From positions 810,743-874,742 of the forward strand of contig NC_030854.1 in the NCBI RefSeq assembly GCF_000208745.1: 64,000 nucleotides of DNA. Direction: 5' to 3'. Shown here one piece after another: positions 25,401-36,998 of this stretch. Source of the stretch: Theobroma cacao. Its lineage: Eukaryota; Streptophyta; Magnoliopsida; Malvales; Malvaceae. A program made the translations under genes and the position numbers. The notes under the pieces were generated by a model. It was not told the DNA's origin, did not search any database, and saw only the letters and a program-made list of their open reading frames with translations. The stretch's first letter is position 1; each line of letters opens with the position of its first letter.

Positions 25401-28400
25401 TATGCTGGGTTGGAGTATATTCTGCCTTATTATTTTTTTTTAAATGTATCTTAGAACCTAGTTTGCTTGGAGCTCCTGGTCTGCTTTCAGCTCCCACCTT
25501 ACTTGGAGCTTCTGTAAGAAGAGAGAGCAACACTATTGATAGTGATTATGACATGAAGAGAAGAGCCCTTGGCTCAAAACAGACTTTAGACTTAAGGAAC
25601 CAGAGCTCAGTCCAACCTCCACTCCTATCTAAAGTACCTGCACAGATATATTCATCATCAATACTGCCTCAGGGAGGTTGGTTGGTGGAAGAAGACAACA
25701 ATAAAGCACATCTAAATGATCGATCATCAGGCTCTGCTCAAGAATCTGATGCAACAAAATCTGATAAACTGCGAAATCAGAATCCATTTTCTCATAGTGC
25801 ACCAGGTTCTGTTTCCATTGGCTTACCATCACATGCATCCCAACTGAAAGTTGAAGAGGTTTGTTCAAAATTCCTTCAGATTTACCTCATATAACCTGTG
25901 TGCATCATTAAGGATATCTTTTCTAATTTTATATATTCAGGCACGTGCTGGACTTGATACTCAAAAACAGAATGTTCTGCCTGCAGGTCATTTATCAGGT
26001 ATGTGAAGCTATCACTCTTACTCCATCTCATGTCTGGCAATGGTTGCATGATATGCTATGGAAAGCAGGCTTGTGGTCTTCTGAATCTATTACTTAGTAA
26101 AGTAGTTTGAGTGTTGAATAAACAGAAGTGCTACGCATGGAGGATAAGTTATGGAATATAAGTATTGAAGGTCGATATGCTCATGAAATTATATAAAGAC
26201 ATGTATAAATGAAAAAGTTGTCTAGAAGACCAAAATTGGTAGAAGAGTTGAATTGACCTGTAGAAAGCCTTTTGTGTATTGTTGTGTTAATTTAAATCTT
26301 GTGGGATAATAACATGGTTCCAAGATTTGGAATGTACATGTGTTGTTATTAGTGTTTGGAGTAAAGGCTGTTTTAGAGGTTTGGCCCTAGCTTCAATTAA
26401 TTATTGTTTGAAATCTCTTGCAGAGATTGGCGGAACTCAGAATCATGTGTCTTCCACTGAAGGTGGAAAATTGAATCTTCTACCCTCCCATTTATCAATA
26501 AGTGTTCTACAAGAAATTGGACGAAGATGTGGTTCGAAGGTACAATTTGTTACGTTCAAGTTTATTTATACTTAAGCTTAAATGCCTTGCTTAATCCTTC
26601 CTGTTTTTTAAAAAAACAATTTGTCCTCTAAAGGTTGAGTTCAGGACTGTGGTAAGCACGAGTAAGGATTTGCAATTTTCTGTTGAGGTCAGTGAAAGCT
26701 CTATCTCCTTGCTACTAATTTACGAATTTCTTCTGGATTGATCTGATTTTTCAACTATGTTTGTGTTGTCTTGAATTGTGAAATTGCTTTGTTAGTTTTT
26801 ATGTATCAGCATGTATTTCTTCCTGAAATTGGCTTGCAAAAATGCTCTTTGTTCCCTTGTTTTCTTTTCCCTCTCTAATTGTAGTTTGTGTAATCTGTTT
26901 TATGTCTTTTGAGAAACCAGCTCATCTTGCTGGCTTATTTTATTTAGGTTTTATTCACCGGTGAGAAGATTGGTGTTGGAATGGGCAAGACAAGGAAGGA
27001 TGCTCAGCAACAAGCTGCTGAGCTTGCTCTTCATAACCTGGCAGGTGAGCTTACTCTTGTTCATTTTCCTTGCAGTTCTTGTTATTTTAAGAGTTACTTT
27101 GTTTGTTTCAAGACTGAGGGAAGCATCTAAGGACGTTGGTCTATAAGATGATTTATTTTCTTTTAAACTTTTTCAACGAGTCATTTTGAACTTTTTCGAA
27201 GGTCCTATGAGTCGTGTCTCCGTGGTATTGAGTTTTAGCTGGAAGGAGTTAAAATTTTAAATCTTTTTGGAGCTTTATGGAGTTATGGATATACATGGTT
27301 ACATACATCATATATTGGTGAATAACATGCTATTGGTATAATATGGGTGCATCATGAGATTGCAATGATTCCTTTATGTCTTGTTCTGGTTGTTTGTGGT
27401 TTTCTCAACTATGACACTGAGCAAAGGTGCAGGAAGGAACTGACTAGTTTTTTACATGGCATCTCAGAAAAATATTTAGCATATATAGCACCTCGTTCAG
27501 GAGCTGTGGATAGAGATTTCAATAAACTTTCTCTTGGAACTGAAAATGGATTTCTGTGGGACGTGAATCCTGCATCAAGTGAAGCACTTAGAGAAGATGG
27601 GTTGCCTAAAGATAGTACTTCTGAGGTGGGGATTCCTGATGATGCTTTCAGTACTTGATTTGATTTCTTTGTTTAAAAAAGGTGATGCTTGGATAAAGGG
27701 TATGTGGGCAAGAAATTTCCAGATTAGAGGTAGTGGTTATCTGGAGAGAAACCACTCCTCTTTGGATTTTGCATTGTACCAAGATGTGAGAGCTATAACA
27801 CTGAAAGGAGAGTGAGTTGGCTTCATGTCTGCTACTGCTGCCTTAACTGGCTCAATTTATCGTTTTTAAGAGGTAAGGACTTGGTGGTCAGTCCCTAGTT
27901 TCTACCCGTTATCCAAGTACTCCCAATTAATACTTTCACCTATTTATTTACTCTCTTAAAAGTTGATATTTAGGACACAATTTTGCTAAATGTGATTTCT
28001 ATGTTCTTTTTTTTAGTTCATCTGGTAATTAATTGTTATGAGCAAGCCTGTTAATGAGTTTGCAAGCAAAATGAGGTGATTAATGTACTTCCTTGAAGAG
28101 TGTTTATTACCTCATCTGATTTTGCTTGGGGCAGAATTGGAGGACTAAGTTTCTTAACACTCAAAATCAGGTTTTAGAATGCTGATTATAAAAATTATTC
28201 TTTTAATTATTCTTTTCCTGAATGATCTGTTGCATTTAGTCATTTCCACTGGCACAGATTAACCACTTGTTAATTGATAAATAAATTTCAGGTTGCTGAA
28301 GTTGAACCTGGGAGTAATTCATCTAGCCTTGTAAATCAACCAGTGCAAAAGCGTGCCAATTCACCAAGGTAACATAAGAAGGGGCTGATGTCAAGGGGCT

Positions 28401-28959
28401 TTGAAAGTATTATATCTCTCTGTCTCTCCTATTTGAACTTTGAAGGATGTATTCAGGTCCTCACCCTGGAAATTTTATGGAAAATAGGATTCACCCTGCC
28501 AAGTTCTGACTGAGTCTGATTGATTTGAGTGTCCTATTCTGCGTCTTGTTTTGGTTTTGCATTCTAGGGGCATGTGCTTCTCAAATGCCATTTTTACTCA
28601 TAGAAGCTTCTTCATATTGGGTGTTTTTGGTTCATACCTCATGGTCTGCAGGGCTTTTACTTTTACACCATACGTATCATGCTAGGTTTTGAATGGAACC
28701 TTTCGAAATTCTGAAAGGGCTTCGTCTTTTCATGTCATGCTAGTTTCTATCTAATAAAAACGAGTATCAAAGGATGCGAATATGCTTTTGAGCTTGATTC
28801 TTAAAAATGGATGTTCTACTTCCTTACATTTGATTATTTCTGAATATTACCAGATCGTCTGAATCCATGCCAAGCAAACGATCAAAGGAAGAAGTTCTGC
28901 GTCGATTACGAAGTCTATCATCCTCACGGCAACCGAAAAATGAGCATCCGATTTCATGA
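22488..28959 (+). CDS. CPL2: RNA polymerase II CTD phosphatase-like protein, CPL2 type
   Basis: Sixteen exons join in frame: 22488-22757, 22850-23320, 23758-23968, 24227-24384, 24475-24545, 24649-24754, 24849-24938, 25200-25350, 25455-25858, 25941-25998, 26424-26539, 26634-26687, 26948-27044, 27468-27625, 28292-28368 and 28854-28959, giving 865 residues. The start [14 protein letters not shown] fits CPL2. The FCP1-type active site DLDET is at residues 143-147 ([12 protein letters not shown]). The rest of the phosphatase fold includes [21 protein letters not shown] and [20 protein letters not shown] (first read in two parts: [21 protein letters not shown]). One dsRNA-binding domain spans about 683-757 ([20 protein letters not shown] ... 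[20 protein letters not shown]). A basic nuclear-signal-like tail follows ([15 protein letters not shown]). Family role: dephosphorylates the Pol II CTD in the nucleus and dampens stress/hormone transcription. Intron 3 uses a GC donor. CPL1 has two dsRNA-binding domains, so CPL2 fits better. Confidence 0.95.
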
Positions 28960-30072
28960 AAAGCCATGAGAAATCGGAAGTAATGATTTTGGACAGAAGG
29001 TTTCGAGACTACACATAATTTTATTAGCATAGCAGATGTGCAGATTCCAATCTTCTTTTCCAGGGTTGGAGTTAACTAATGCTGGGGTGAATAGTTTCTC
29101 TTCCTTCCCTTTTACTTCTCCTCTGGATATATGGGCAATTTATTTTTTTTTGTCATTTTGCCCTGTTATTTACTGCTTTGTAATCGGTCATCTTAGCTTA
29201 TAAAATATCTCTATATAAATGATCAAGACTAGTTTCTTAACCTGATCCAACGGTTCAAATTTCCCTGTGCTAGAATCAATCAATCGTTCATCTAAAAAAT
29301 TATGAGTTCTAATCCCATTTTATTGTAAGTTTGATATTTGCTAATTCCATTTTAGCTATACCTATTAACTTTAAAAAGTCTTTTAGGAAGTATTTCCGTT
29401 ACGAAATCTTATATCGAATAGGTAAAAAAATCAGTTTTGGTTTTATAAGCCGGTAACTCTGCCCGTCTTGATAGATTAAGATTAAGTTTTTTGAAGATGC
29501 AATAATGGTTTCGTGATAAAATAATATTAGAGTTAAATTTTATTCAATTTCAATGCTATAGTTAGTGCTTCAGTGGATGAAGTATGTAGAGTGACTGGAT
29601 GCGTGAAGAATAAGTGAGAAAATTTGCGTTAATGACTTGACGTGTAAGGAATAATTTCGAGTAAATGAGAGATGATTTTTAGATTTATAAGTGTGAATTA
29701 TTATATATTAAATTTGTTTGTCAAAATTATAAAAATAATAATTAGTAGATAATTTATTAATTTTTAATACGTAGAGTGATGATATTATTTAATATTTTTA
29801 TGTTAAATGTAGGAGTAATTAATATTATATAATTAATTTCCAATGCACTGGGTGGTGATATCATTCAAACTGTTTACTCTTCCCAGAGAAAAAGAAATTC
29901 ATTGAAAGAAAGTTTGTTAATTTCCAACACATTGGTTGAAGATATCACACTTAGTGGAATTAACGATACAGTTAAGAAATTTTGAACAATTTGATTCAAA
30001 AATTGCTGTAAATTGTGAAGGCACTGGAAATTTTCCCTCAGTCTCAGGTTTCCGCCGTAATCCAGAACAAGG
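28960..30072. other. Intergenic: CPL2 3'-UTR and promoter of next gene
   Basis: 28960-29250 is probably CPL2 3'-UTR. Its block at 29178-29244 recurs at 32993-33064. 29300-29990 is AT-rich with no gene. Confidence 0.6.
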
Positions 30073-32805
30073 ATGGAGTTATCAGAGGAGTGGAAATCTT
30101 ATTTCCCCATAGGCAAATCCTTGGACCCGCCGCTTCTCCTCTCTTCTGCTTCGCCTGGTCCTCTTTTCTTCATCCCAAAACCCAGAACCTTTCCTAAGAC
30201 CCTTTTCTCTTCTCCCTCTCTTTTCCCTCCCCTCCATCCTCCTCCTTCTCGCCTTTCTTTCTCTCGATTCCTCTCCACTTCTTCTGTCCCTTACTCCGCT
30301 TCTTCCTCTATTGCTTCCCGCTTCGGCCTCGAGTCCTTCTATGATGACGCCGCTTCTTCGTCCTTTTTATCGCATAATCGCCTCCACCTTCTCCACTGCC
30401 CCGACCAAAACATTGCTGTCGTCTTCTTCACGACTGGCGCCAACCATGACAGAATTGGGTTCTTCGCTGTTCACGTCCAGGACAACGATTTCAAGTTTCT
30501 GGGTGATCGGGATGGTGACATCTTGATTTCACACAACCACTGCAATCACAAAATACTGAGGATTTTGGTGAGCCCAGTTGACGATGACGATTTCGAGGAA
30601 AATTCAGGTGATTCTGTTGTTGGGTATTTAATGGCTTGTACTTTGTATTCTGTTCATTGGTATTCTGTTAAATTTGTTAAGTCTAGCAAAAGCCCTGCTT
30701 TGGATTACTTAGGTTGTAAGTTGTTCAAGAGTTCCTCGATTGTCAGTGCTTGTTTCAGTCCACATTTACCTCAAGAAAGTATGGTTTTGTTAGAGAATGG
30801 TGCATTGTTCTTTTTTGATTTAGAGTCTGATGTTAACTGTCAAATACCCAATGCCTATTTTAAAGGGAATAAATTGAGAGTTTTATGGAATGATTCGAGT
30901 GGTTCAGAGAATTATAAATGGTTGGGTGTTGAGTTTAGTTGGCATCCTAGGATTTTGATTGTTGCCCGCTCAGATGCTGTCTTTTTAGTTGATAATAGGC
31001 TTGACCAATGTAACGTAATTTGTTTAGCTAAGGTTGAGATGTTGAGCCCATATACTGTCGATGAAGAGGATCAGTTCCTAGCGTTTTCTAGAGCAGGAGC
31101 TGATGGGTTTCAATTTGTTTTGGCTTCCCGTAGTCTACTGGTGCTTTGTGATGTGCGTAAACCAATGATGCCACTGTTGCGTTGGGCTCATAATCTTGAT
31201 AATCCATGCTATATTCATGTGTTTAGGTTATCAGAATTGAGATCACAATCAAGGGATGATAGGTACCACTGGGCAACTGAATCAGGTTTTTGCATAATAT
31301 TGGGATCGTTTTGGAATTGTGAGTTTAGGCTGTTCTGTTATGGCCCTTCTCCAGCCAGTGAAGGATCCACTGCTTCGGAGATTGCAAAGTTTTGCAAACC
31401 ATTTTTGGCGTGGGATCTTCCTTCAGATCTCTCATTGTCAAGTCGAGAGTGTCATTGTGGAAGTTGTCTTGTTAGAGAAGAATTTTCAAAGGGTGCTCTT
31501 CCTGAATGGGTTGATTGGCAGCAGAAGAAAGATATTGTCCTGGGATTTGGAATTTTGAATAGGGATATCTCTGAATTGGTGTGCGAGTCTGATGAATTTG
31601 GAGGTTTTACTTTGATTAGGCTAATGTCTTCGGGAAAGATTGAAACTCAAAGATATTGTGCCTCTTGGGATTTGGTGCAGAAATTAGATGTAGGTCACAG
31701 AGAACCATTGTTGAATTTTGAGGATAGCTTACTGTACTCTTTTGGTGATGATGAATACAAATTTCCTAAAAAATTTAAGTATTTGAATCTTGACTATCTT
31801 CGTGGGTATTTGAATGGAAATGTTGCTGAAGTCCTAGATTCCAAGATGAAGTCTTGCAAGGGTCCTTTGGAGAAGGAATCTTTTGGTCTAGACTTTCATG
31901 AAATTTTGTGTGAGAAGTTGAAGGTCTGTGGATTTGGTCGATTCAGGTCCTCTCCTCCACTTGCCATTGTTTTCAATGACATTAGCTCGCCAACAAGCAT
32001 ATGTGAAGTTGCTTCAAGGCAAATGTGGGCAACCTTACCTTTGGAACTTTTACTACTGGCTTTCTCTGGCTACTCTGACCTATTTGATGCACCGTTTGAC
32101 GACAATACAATGCCTTTGAAATTTTCAGTTGTTCCAGACCTACCTCAGTTACCTCCTTTCCTATTAAGGAAGCCCTCATGCTGCAGCACTAAGTGGTCAC
32201 ATAAAGTGTGGCCTGATGATTCACTTGTGGGTCCTGTTCTTCCCCTTCCTGTTCTACTTACTCTTCATGAGTTTCGTAATGGCTGTCCTGATTCGGAGAA
32301 CATGTGTGAATATTCATCAGAGGTGGAACTTGGCCTTCGGTGCAATGAAGTCATGCAGGTTGCTGCAGAAATGGCTGTATCAGATTCTAGCTTGCTTGAC
32401 AATGACGAAGCCATCTCTCTTGCTGATGACAGAGATGGGATGTGGTTGGACTCTCAAAGGCCAAAACCGTTCTTCTTATATCATCCAGTGGGAGGTGAGC
32501 CATCTAGCACTGGTCAACTGCAGGGAAACCATATGTATAAAGATGAGAAATTTATTACCATGATTACCAAAGTGCATGAGAAGGAGGCTGATTCTAGTGT
32601 CACAATGGCTAATGTTGGGCTGGAACTATTTGATGATCTATGTCTCATTGAGTTGAAGTTTGATGTTCCTGCCATGAACTTTATGTCACAGGAATTAGAA
32701 GCATACAAGACATTGAAAAGGCAGTTCTCGAAGTGGCAAGAACATTTTAACCCATATCAGGAACTGTGCAAGCAGAACAATCTTAATTCTCAAAGGAGGG
32801 AATGA
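30073..32805 (+). CDS. TAF1C-like (RNA polymerase I selectivity factor) plant protein, intronless
   Basis: A single 910-codon ORF from MELSEEWKSYFPIGKSLDPP to ESQRRE-like SQRRE and a stop at 32803-32805. The opening (S/T)EEWKS.FPIG followed by a hydrophobic/Pro-rich stretch, the long beta-rich middle with many GxxxxF and WD-repeat-like segments (for example LGVEFSWHPRILIVARSDAV), and the C-terminal ELEAYKTLKRQFSKWQEHFNPYQ (last part KRQFSKWQEHFNPYQ) match plant proteins annotated as TATA-box-binding-protein-associated factor, Pol I subunit C (from memory, Arabidopsis At3g18310). That name implies a role in rRNA gene transcription in the nucleolus, but family support is weak and no catalytic motif exists. 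Being intronless matches what I recall of the family. The stop codon lies in DNA shared with a CPL2 intron, so the present C-terminus may be recent. Confidence 0.7.
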   Translation: MELSEEWKSYFPIGKSLDPPLLLSSASPGPLFFIPKPRTFPKTLFSSPSLFPPLHPPPSRLSFSRFLSTSSVPYSASSSIASRFGLESFYDDAASSSFLSHNRLHLLHCPDQNIAVVFFTTGANHDRIGFFAVHVQDNDFKFLGDRDGDILISHNHCNHKILRILVSPVDDDDFEENSGDSVVGYLMACTLYSVHWYSVKFVKSSKSPALDYLGCKLFKSSSIVSACFSPHLPQESMVLLENGALFFFDLESDVNCQIPNAYFKGNKLRVLWNDSSGSENYKWLGVEFSWHPRILIVARSDAVFLVDNRLDQCNVICLAKVEMLSPYTVDEEDQFLAFSRAGADGFQFVLASRSLLVLCDVRKPMMPLLRWAHNLDNPCYIHVFRLSELRSQSRDDRYHWATESGFCIILGSFWNCEFRLFCYGPSPASEGSTASEIAKFCKPFLAWDLPSDLSLSSRECHCGSCLVREEFSKGALPEWVDWQQKKDIVLGFGILNRDISELVCESDEFGGFTLIRLMSSGKIETQRYCASWDLVQKLDVGHREPLLNFEDSLLYSFGDDEYKFPKKFKYLNLDYLRGYLNGNVAEVLDSKMKSCKGPLEKESFGLDFHEILCEKLKVCGFGRFRSSPPLAIVFNDISSPTSICEVASRQMWATLPLELLLLAFSGYSDLFDAPFDDNTMPLKFSVVPDLPQLPPFLLRKPSCCSTKWSHKVWPDDSLVGPVLPLPVLLTLHEFRNGCPDSENMCEYSSEVELGLRCNEVMQVAAEMAVSDSSLLDNDEAISLADDRDGMWLDSQRPKPFFLYHPVGGEPSSTGQLQGNHMYKDEKFITMITKVHEKEADSSVTMANVGLELFDDLCLIELKFDVPAMNFMSQELEAYKTLKRQFSKWQEHFNPYQELCKQNNLNSQRRE

Positions 32806-33064
32806 TATGCTGTGTTGGTGTAAATTTCCATCTTCTTCTTGTAACTATATCTTAGAATCTAGTTTGCTCGGAGCTCCTGTTTGCTTTCCATCCTTTGGCT
32901 CGGAGCTGTTGTAAGATGATATAGCAGTACTTGTGATAGGTCTTTTATTCCTTGCTCTGTATATGTTTGCAGCCACAGGTTTACCCTAGATGTTGTAACG
33001 GGATCATTTTAGCTTTGTAAATGTCACAATTTCAATGAGCAAAACTAGTTTCTTTTATCTGATG
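32799..33064 (+). repeat. CPL2-derived sequence at the stop codon and 3'-UTR of the TAF1C-like gene
   Basis: 32799-32939 aligns with CPL2 25394-25542, the 3' end of intron 8 plus the start of exon 9. Shared runs include ATGATATGCTG, ATCTTAGAA(T/C)CTAGTTTGCT, GGAGCTCCTG, GGAGCT.(C/T)TGTAAGA and TGATAG. 32993-33064 aligns with the CPL2 3' flank 29178-29244 (TTGTAA.CGG.TCAT.TTAGCTT ... CAA.ACTAGTTTCTT..CTGAT). Exons 9-16 are missing between them, so this is an internally deleted piece. Confidence 0.75.
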
Positions 33065-34378
33065 CTCAGATCAAAACGCTCCTCTGCTTTGAATTAGCAG
33101 ATTTTGCATCTCTATCTTTTAATGTCAACTCTGGTGCACACGCGAAGGAATCTTGTGTCAATATCTGTTACATTTTACATTCGCAGTTACTGAGCTGATA
33201 CGTTGAAACAGCATAGAATATGAGGAAGAAAAACTAAAAAATCAGAAAGTTATTACTTGACACTGCACCTCTCATTCTCCAACAATATTTGTGCAGAAAT
33301 GTACCAACTCCAAATTCATGTTGCAGAACTCAGGAATCTTTTTGGTCAGGCAGCTAATTTCTTATGAATTTTTCTGAGAAATTCATGGTCTTTTGTGATA
33401 CAACGAGGCATTTTGGTGCTAAATAGGAATCCACCATATTGAGTAATAATTTTAAGCAAAAAGTTAAACTGATTGAGCAAGTCAGATTGTGTAAAAAATC
33501 AGTTGAAGACATTAGCTTGGTTTGTTGGTGAAAAATTGGGCTAGTTCTCATCCTGTTGCAGGCATCAAATTTCCAGTTTATCAATTGACTATTGAACAAA
33601 GAACAGATAGTTTCATCATAACAAAATGATACTGAAAAAAGGGTCATTAAAGGATCTTCTATTGTAATAATACTTTTTCTGGAAACCAGTTGTAAGATTA
33701 ATACTATATTATTAAACAGGAATACTAGATTCTGAGAGTTATTGCTTACTGTAATGCTCTGGTTTAAGCATATGGTGGAGTAGTTAACTAAAAACGTATG
33801 GACTTTGAAGGATGTGAAATTTGCCTTCCCAAGTAGGAATCTAGCTTGGGTTTTGAACAGATTGTCTCTCAGTAGCTGGACACGGAGATGCAGGCAATTC
33901 AGGTACTCATTGACGTACGCCTTCTTCGATTCTCTTGTCTCGAGGTTACCTACTGAAACAAGGTTAAAAAACAGAATGATGCTATGTTCTTCATATAATA
34001 GCAGAGATAGAACAAGATTGATTTGGTCTCTCAAACCATATCTGCAGCCAAGCCAAGGAAAGATAAAAAACGAACAGAACCTTTGAACTGAGATTTAAGA
34101 ACATCAGGATATGACCCTAATGGAACTGTAGCAGCAGTCCTACTATGAGAATACGTAAATGATCTCTTGGTATAAATACAGTACATTGTGAAACAGATAC
34201 AAAATTCAGGGATCCTCACATAGTAGAATACATAACAACAGAATAAAGGAAGCAGAGTTTGTATGTACATAGTAACAGCACAACCATGGCTAACCCTGCT
34301 ACTTTATTTTCCAGGCCACTTTTAGAAGTTAAAACCAATGAAACAGGGAGGAAACAGGCTTGTTTTAGTCTAGATGAG
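33065..34378. other. Convergent intergenic region, possible exon-like segment
   Basis: No named gene. A minus-strand reading frame at about 33354-34034 is open for 226 codons. Only its middle (about 33800-33960) has polar, protein-like composition, and it is preceded by a good acceptor. The rest looks like intron or random DNA. Confidence 0.45.
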
Positions 34379-36998
34379 CTATAGAAATCTTAAACTGTTC
34401 AGAAGCCTCTTAAGTGTTTTACGACCCCACTGGACATCACTTTGAAAAGGATCCGGATCACGCTGTTCTCTGGCTAGTTGGGGACTCTGAATGTGTCGGT
34501 TATCAAGCTGTTCCTCCTCATCCTTGGACACTGCAGTAGGTTCCTCCTCATCCTTGGACACTGCAGTTGGTTTTTCTTCCTGTGGTTCACCTTCAGGTTC
34601 TTGCTTCTCATCCAACTGAATATAATTAAGTTTCAGTTAAAAAAATTTAGAGAAAAGGAAAAGACAAAAAAAAATCATCTGCAATAGCAACAGCCATGTC
34701 AGATTTTGCAAGGGGAGAATCACATATTGTCTTAATGATATCTTTCTAAAGTACATCCCGCATTAGCATTCAGCAACATATCACAGCATCACAGATTGTC
34801 AAAATTGGGCAAGTAACTGATAATTCTGTTCCTCTTTGAGAAGCAAAGGCTTTCCTTTTTCATTTGGGGCTTCATATATTAGAATAACTGGATATGCAAC
34901 ACTGCATCATTGGTGTGTCAGTTGAGTTAGGTCTAGGTAGTGGAGTTAAATCTTAGATTGAACATTCTCATCTGCAGCAAAGTTTTGTTGTATATCAGTA
35001 TATGTGTGGAAAGCAGAAAGGGGAGACGTGATTTATTGTATGTTAAGGCTTTTCTTGTCCCAGTTTGTGATGATTTATATGCCATTTTTCTAAGTGATTA
35101 ATCTGCAATACTTCATTGGTGAGCATTGAAAGAGCTGCATTGCTGATTACACATCATGAAAAGAAGATACTAGCTGAAACCATATAACTTGAAGATGGGA
35201 ATTCTTAATACATGGGAATGAGGTTTTTATTTCTTGCTAGGTGACAGTAATACAGAAATGGAAGAGAGGCAAAAGCAAAAACAAAGGACAGAGAATCACA
35301 CTCATCAGGCAATTACCTCTGGCATTTTCTGATAATTAGCTTCATTAACTTCAATTGATGCCTCAGTAATACTATTCTTCTCATATTCATCCAAATTTGC
35401 TTCTTCAGTTGACACTGTATCTAATGGAGTCAAGCCAGGTACCAGAACAGGACTACCTTCATGTACAACCAGATTTCCCTCAACATCTGCAGTTGCTGGG
35501 TTCTGGACTGTTTCTACTCTGCCGATATTTCCAAGGTCCTCTGCTACCAAATGATTCTTATTTGAAGTAGCCAAAGCTTCATCATTGGGGTAGTCAGTTC
35601 TCTTCACACCGAGCACTACATTATCTACATTCGCTACGAAATTTTCAGTTGGGTAACTAATATTCTCTGCAACAATGGCCAAGGGCTCCTCTAGTGAAGG
35701 AGCACCACTGCTAGTGGCTAGTTCTTCAGAAAATGCTTGTAATGGCTCCTTTTCTAGATTGGTGATACTATCAGTTTCTGAAACCAGCTCCATGTCAGAA
35801 ACTAATACTTCCTTTGGAGGTGTCAAGTTCTCTGCAACAATTGCCATCTCTGAATCAAGAACAGGTCCATCTTGATTAGCTGATGGTTCTTCCTCAATTA
35901 ATTTCTGATATTCAGCTTCTTCCCAGTCTTCACTAACGATGATTGTATTCTCAGTCTCCCAGGATTTAAATATCCGATCAGGGCCCGGTTGCCACAAAAG
36001 GTTCCCAGTGCTTGTTTTCAGAACGAATTTGAACTGGATTGATTTTCGAACAGGTATGTCCTAAGCAAAGCACAAAGCAAGAGATCTCATGAATATAGCC
36101 TTCAACAAGAATATAGTTCACATTCTTCGTAAGTTCCTCCTTACCAGCTCTACAGTCCAAACATGTCCTTTTAACCAATTCAGTGGAATAGCACTCTCAG
36201 GATCCCATATGCCTAACATAGGATGATCCCCTACAATGAAAAAATGCTCCCCAAAGGAGCACTCTTTCTGTAACTGGAATTTGACATGAACAGTCTTTGA
36301 TGGATCTGTGCATCAGAGATGTTGAGATATGACTCAGAATACTCAATAATAACAAATAGTTAAAAGTGCTACAAGATCTTACTTTCTTCTGCAGGTTGAG
36401 TTTCTGCTGTCTCAAAGTCCACCTACATGAAGAAAATTTTACCAATTGAAACTGAGCTTCAGTACAAGTTAATCTTTTTTTTGAATTTGAAAGAAATTGT
36501 TAATGTAACCAGGAATAGATTATTATATTGTCTATAACTCCTTTTTAGAACCAGACCATGATATTCCTTAAATTATTATAAAGGCAGTCACTGCCACACT
36601 GGCTTAGAATCACATGGAAAAAAGAAAAGCAAAGAGCAGTAACTTGGAAAGAAAACTTGGGAATCATGCAACGAGCTGCCTCAACAACAAACAACAAGAA
36701 TTCAAGTTTCCAGAAACCAAAACCATTCAAAAACTTGCAGAAATCATAAGGAAAAACAAAAAGAGATAAAAAGGGTACATGCCTGTGAGTCTGGTGACAA
36801 GGAAGAAGATGACAAAACAGGCTGCAGGGGCCTGTGTTGCACAGAAAGCAAACGCAAGAGCCGGATTCTCACTAGCTTTTTGGAAGGGAACAAGCATACT
36901 TCACCTCTGTTAAGAGAAAGATCATTAAAACAAGACAACCCTTTATCTCTATGCTTGTCAATGATTGCCTTGGAGCAAGAACTCGTCAAGGTTTTCAT
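34379..36998 (-). CDS. CBM20 carbohydrate (starch)-binding protein, probably plastid-targeted
   Basis: Five minus-strand exons join in frame: 36998-36783, 36422-36383, 36305-36145, 36060-35317 and 34615-34379, giving 465 residues. The first ~70 residues (MKTLTSSCSKAIIDKHRDK...) are Ser/Leu/Arg-rich with few acids, like a chloroplast transit peptide. A CBM20 domain follows at about 86-180. It has KTVHVKFQLQKECSFGEHFF, IVGDHPMLGIWDPESAIPLNW, WTVELDIP and FKFVLKTSTGNLLWQPGPDR (second block read as IVGDHPMLGIWDP, ESAIPLNW). The tryptophans of GIWDP, LNW and LLWQPG are those used for sugar binding in the family. The rest is acidic and disordered with a near-perfect 10-residue repeat. No catalytic domain is present, so it may be a starch-binding scaffold. 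From memory its Arabidopsis counterpart At5g01260 neighbours CPL2, as here. Intron 1 needs a GC donor (CAG|GCATGT). Confidence 0.87.
34511..34570 (-). repeat. In-frame 30-bp tandem repeat in the CBM20 gene
   Basis: 34511-34540 and 34541-34570 differ at one base and encode PTAVSKDEEE twice. The repeat lies in the acidic C-terminal region. Confidence 0.95.

Noticed and set aside
33354..34034. 226-codon minus-strand ORF as a complete gene
   Set aside because: Most of it is F/L/S/N-rich like translated intron or intergenic DNA, with no domain. Only a ~50-codon middle part looks protein-like, and that is reported as a low-interest finding.
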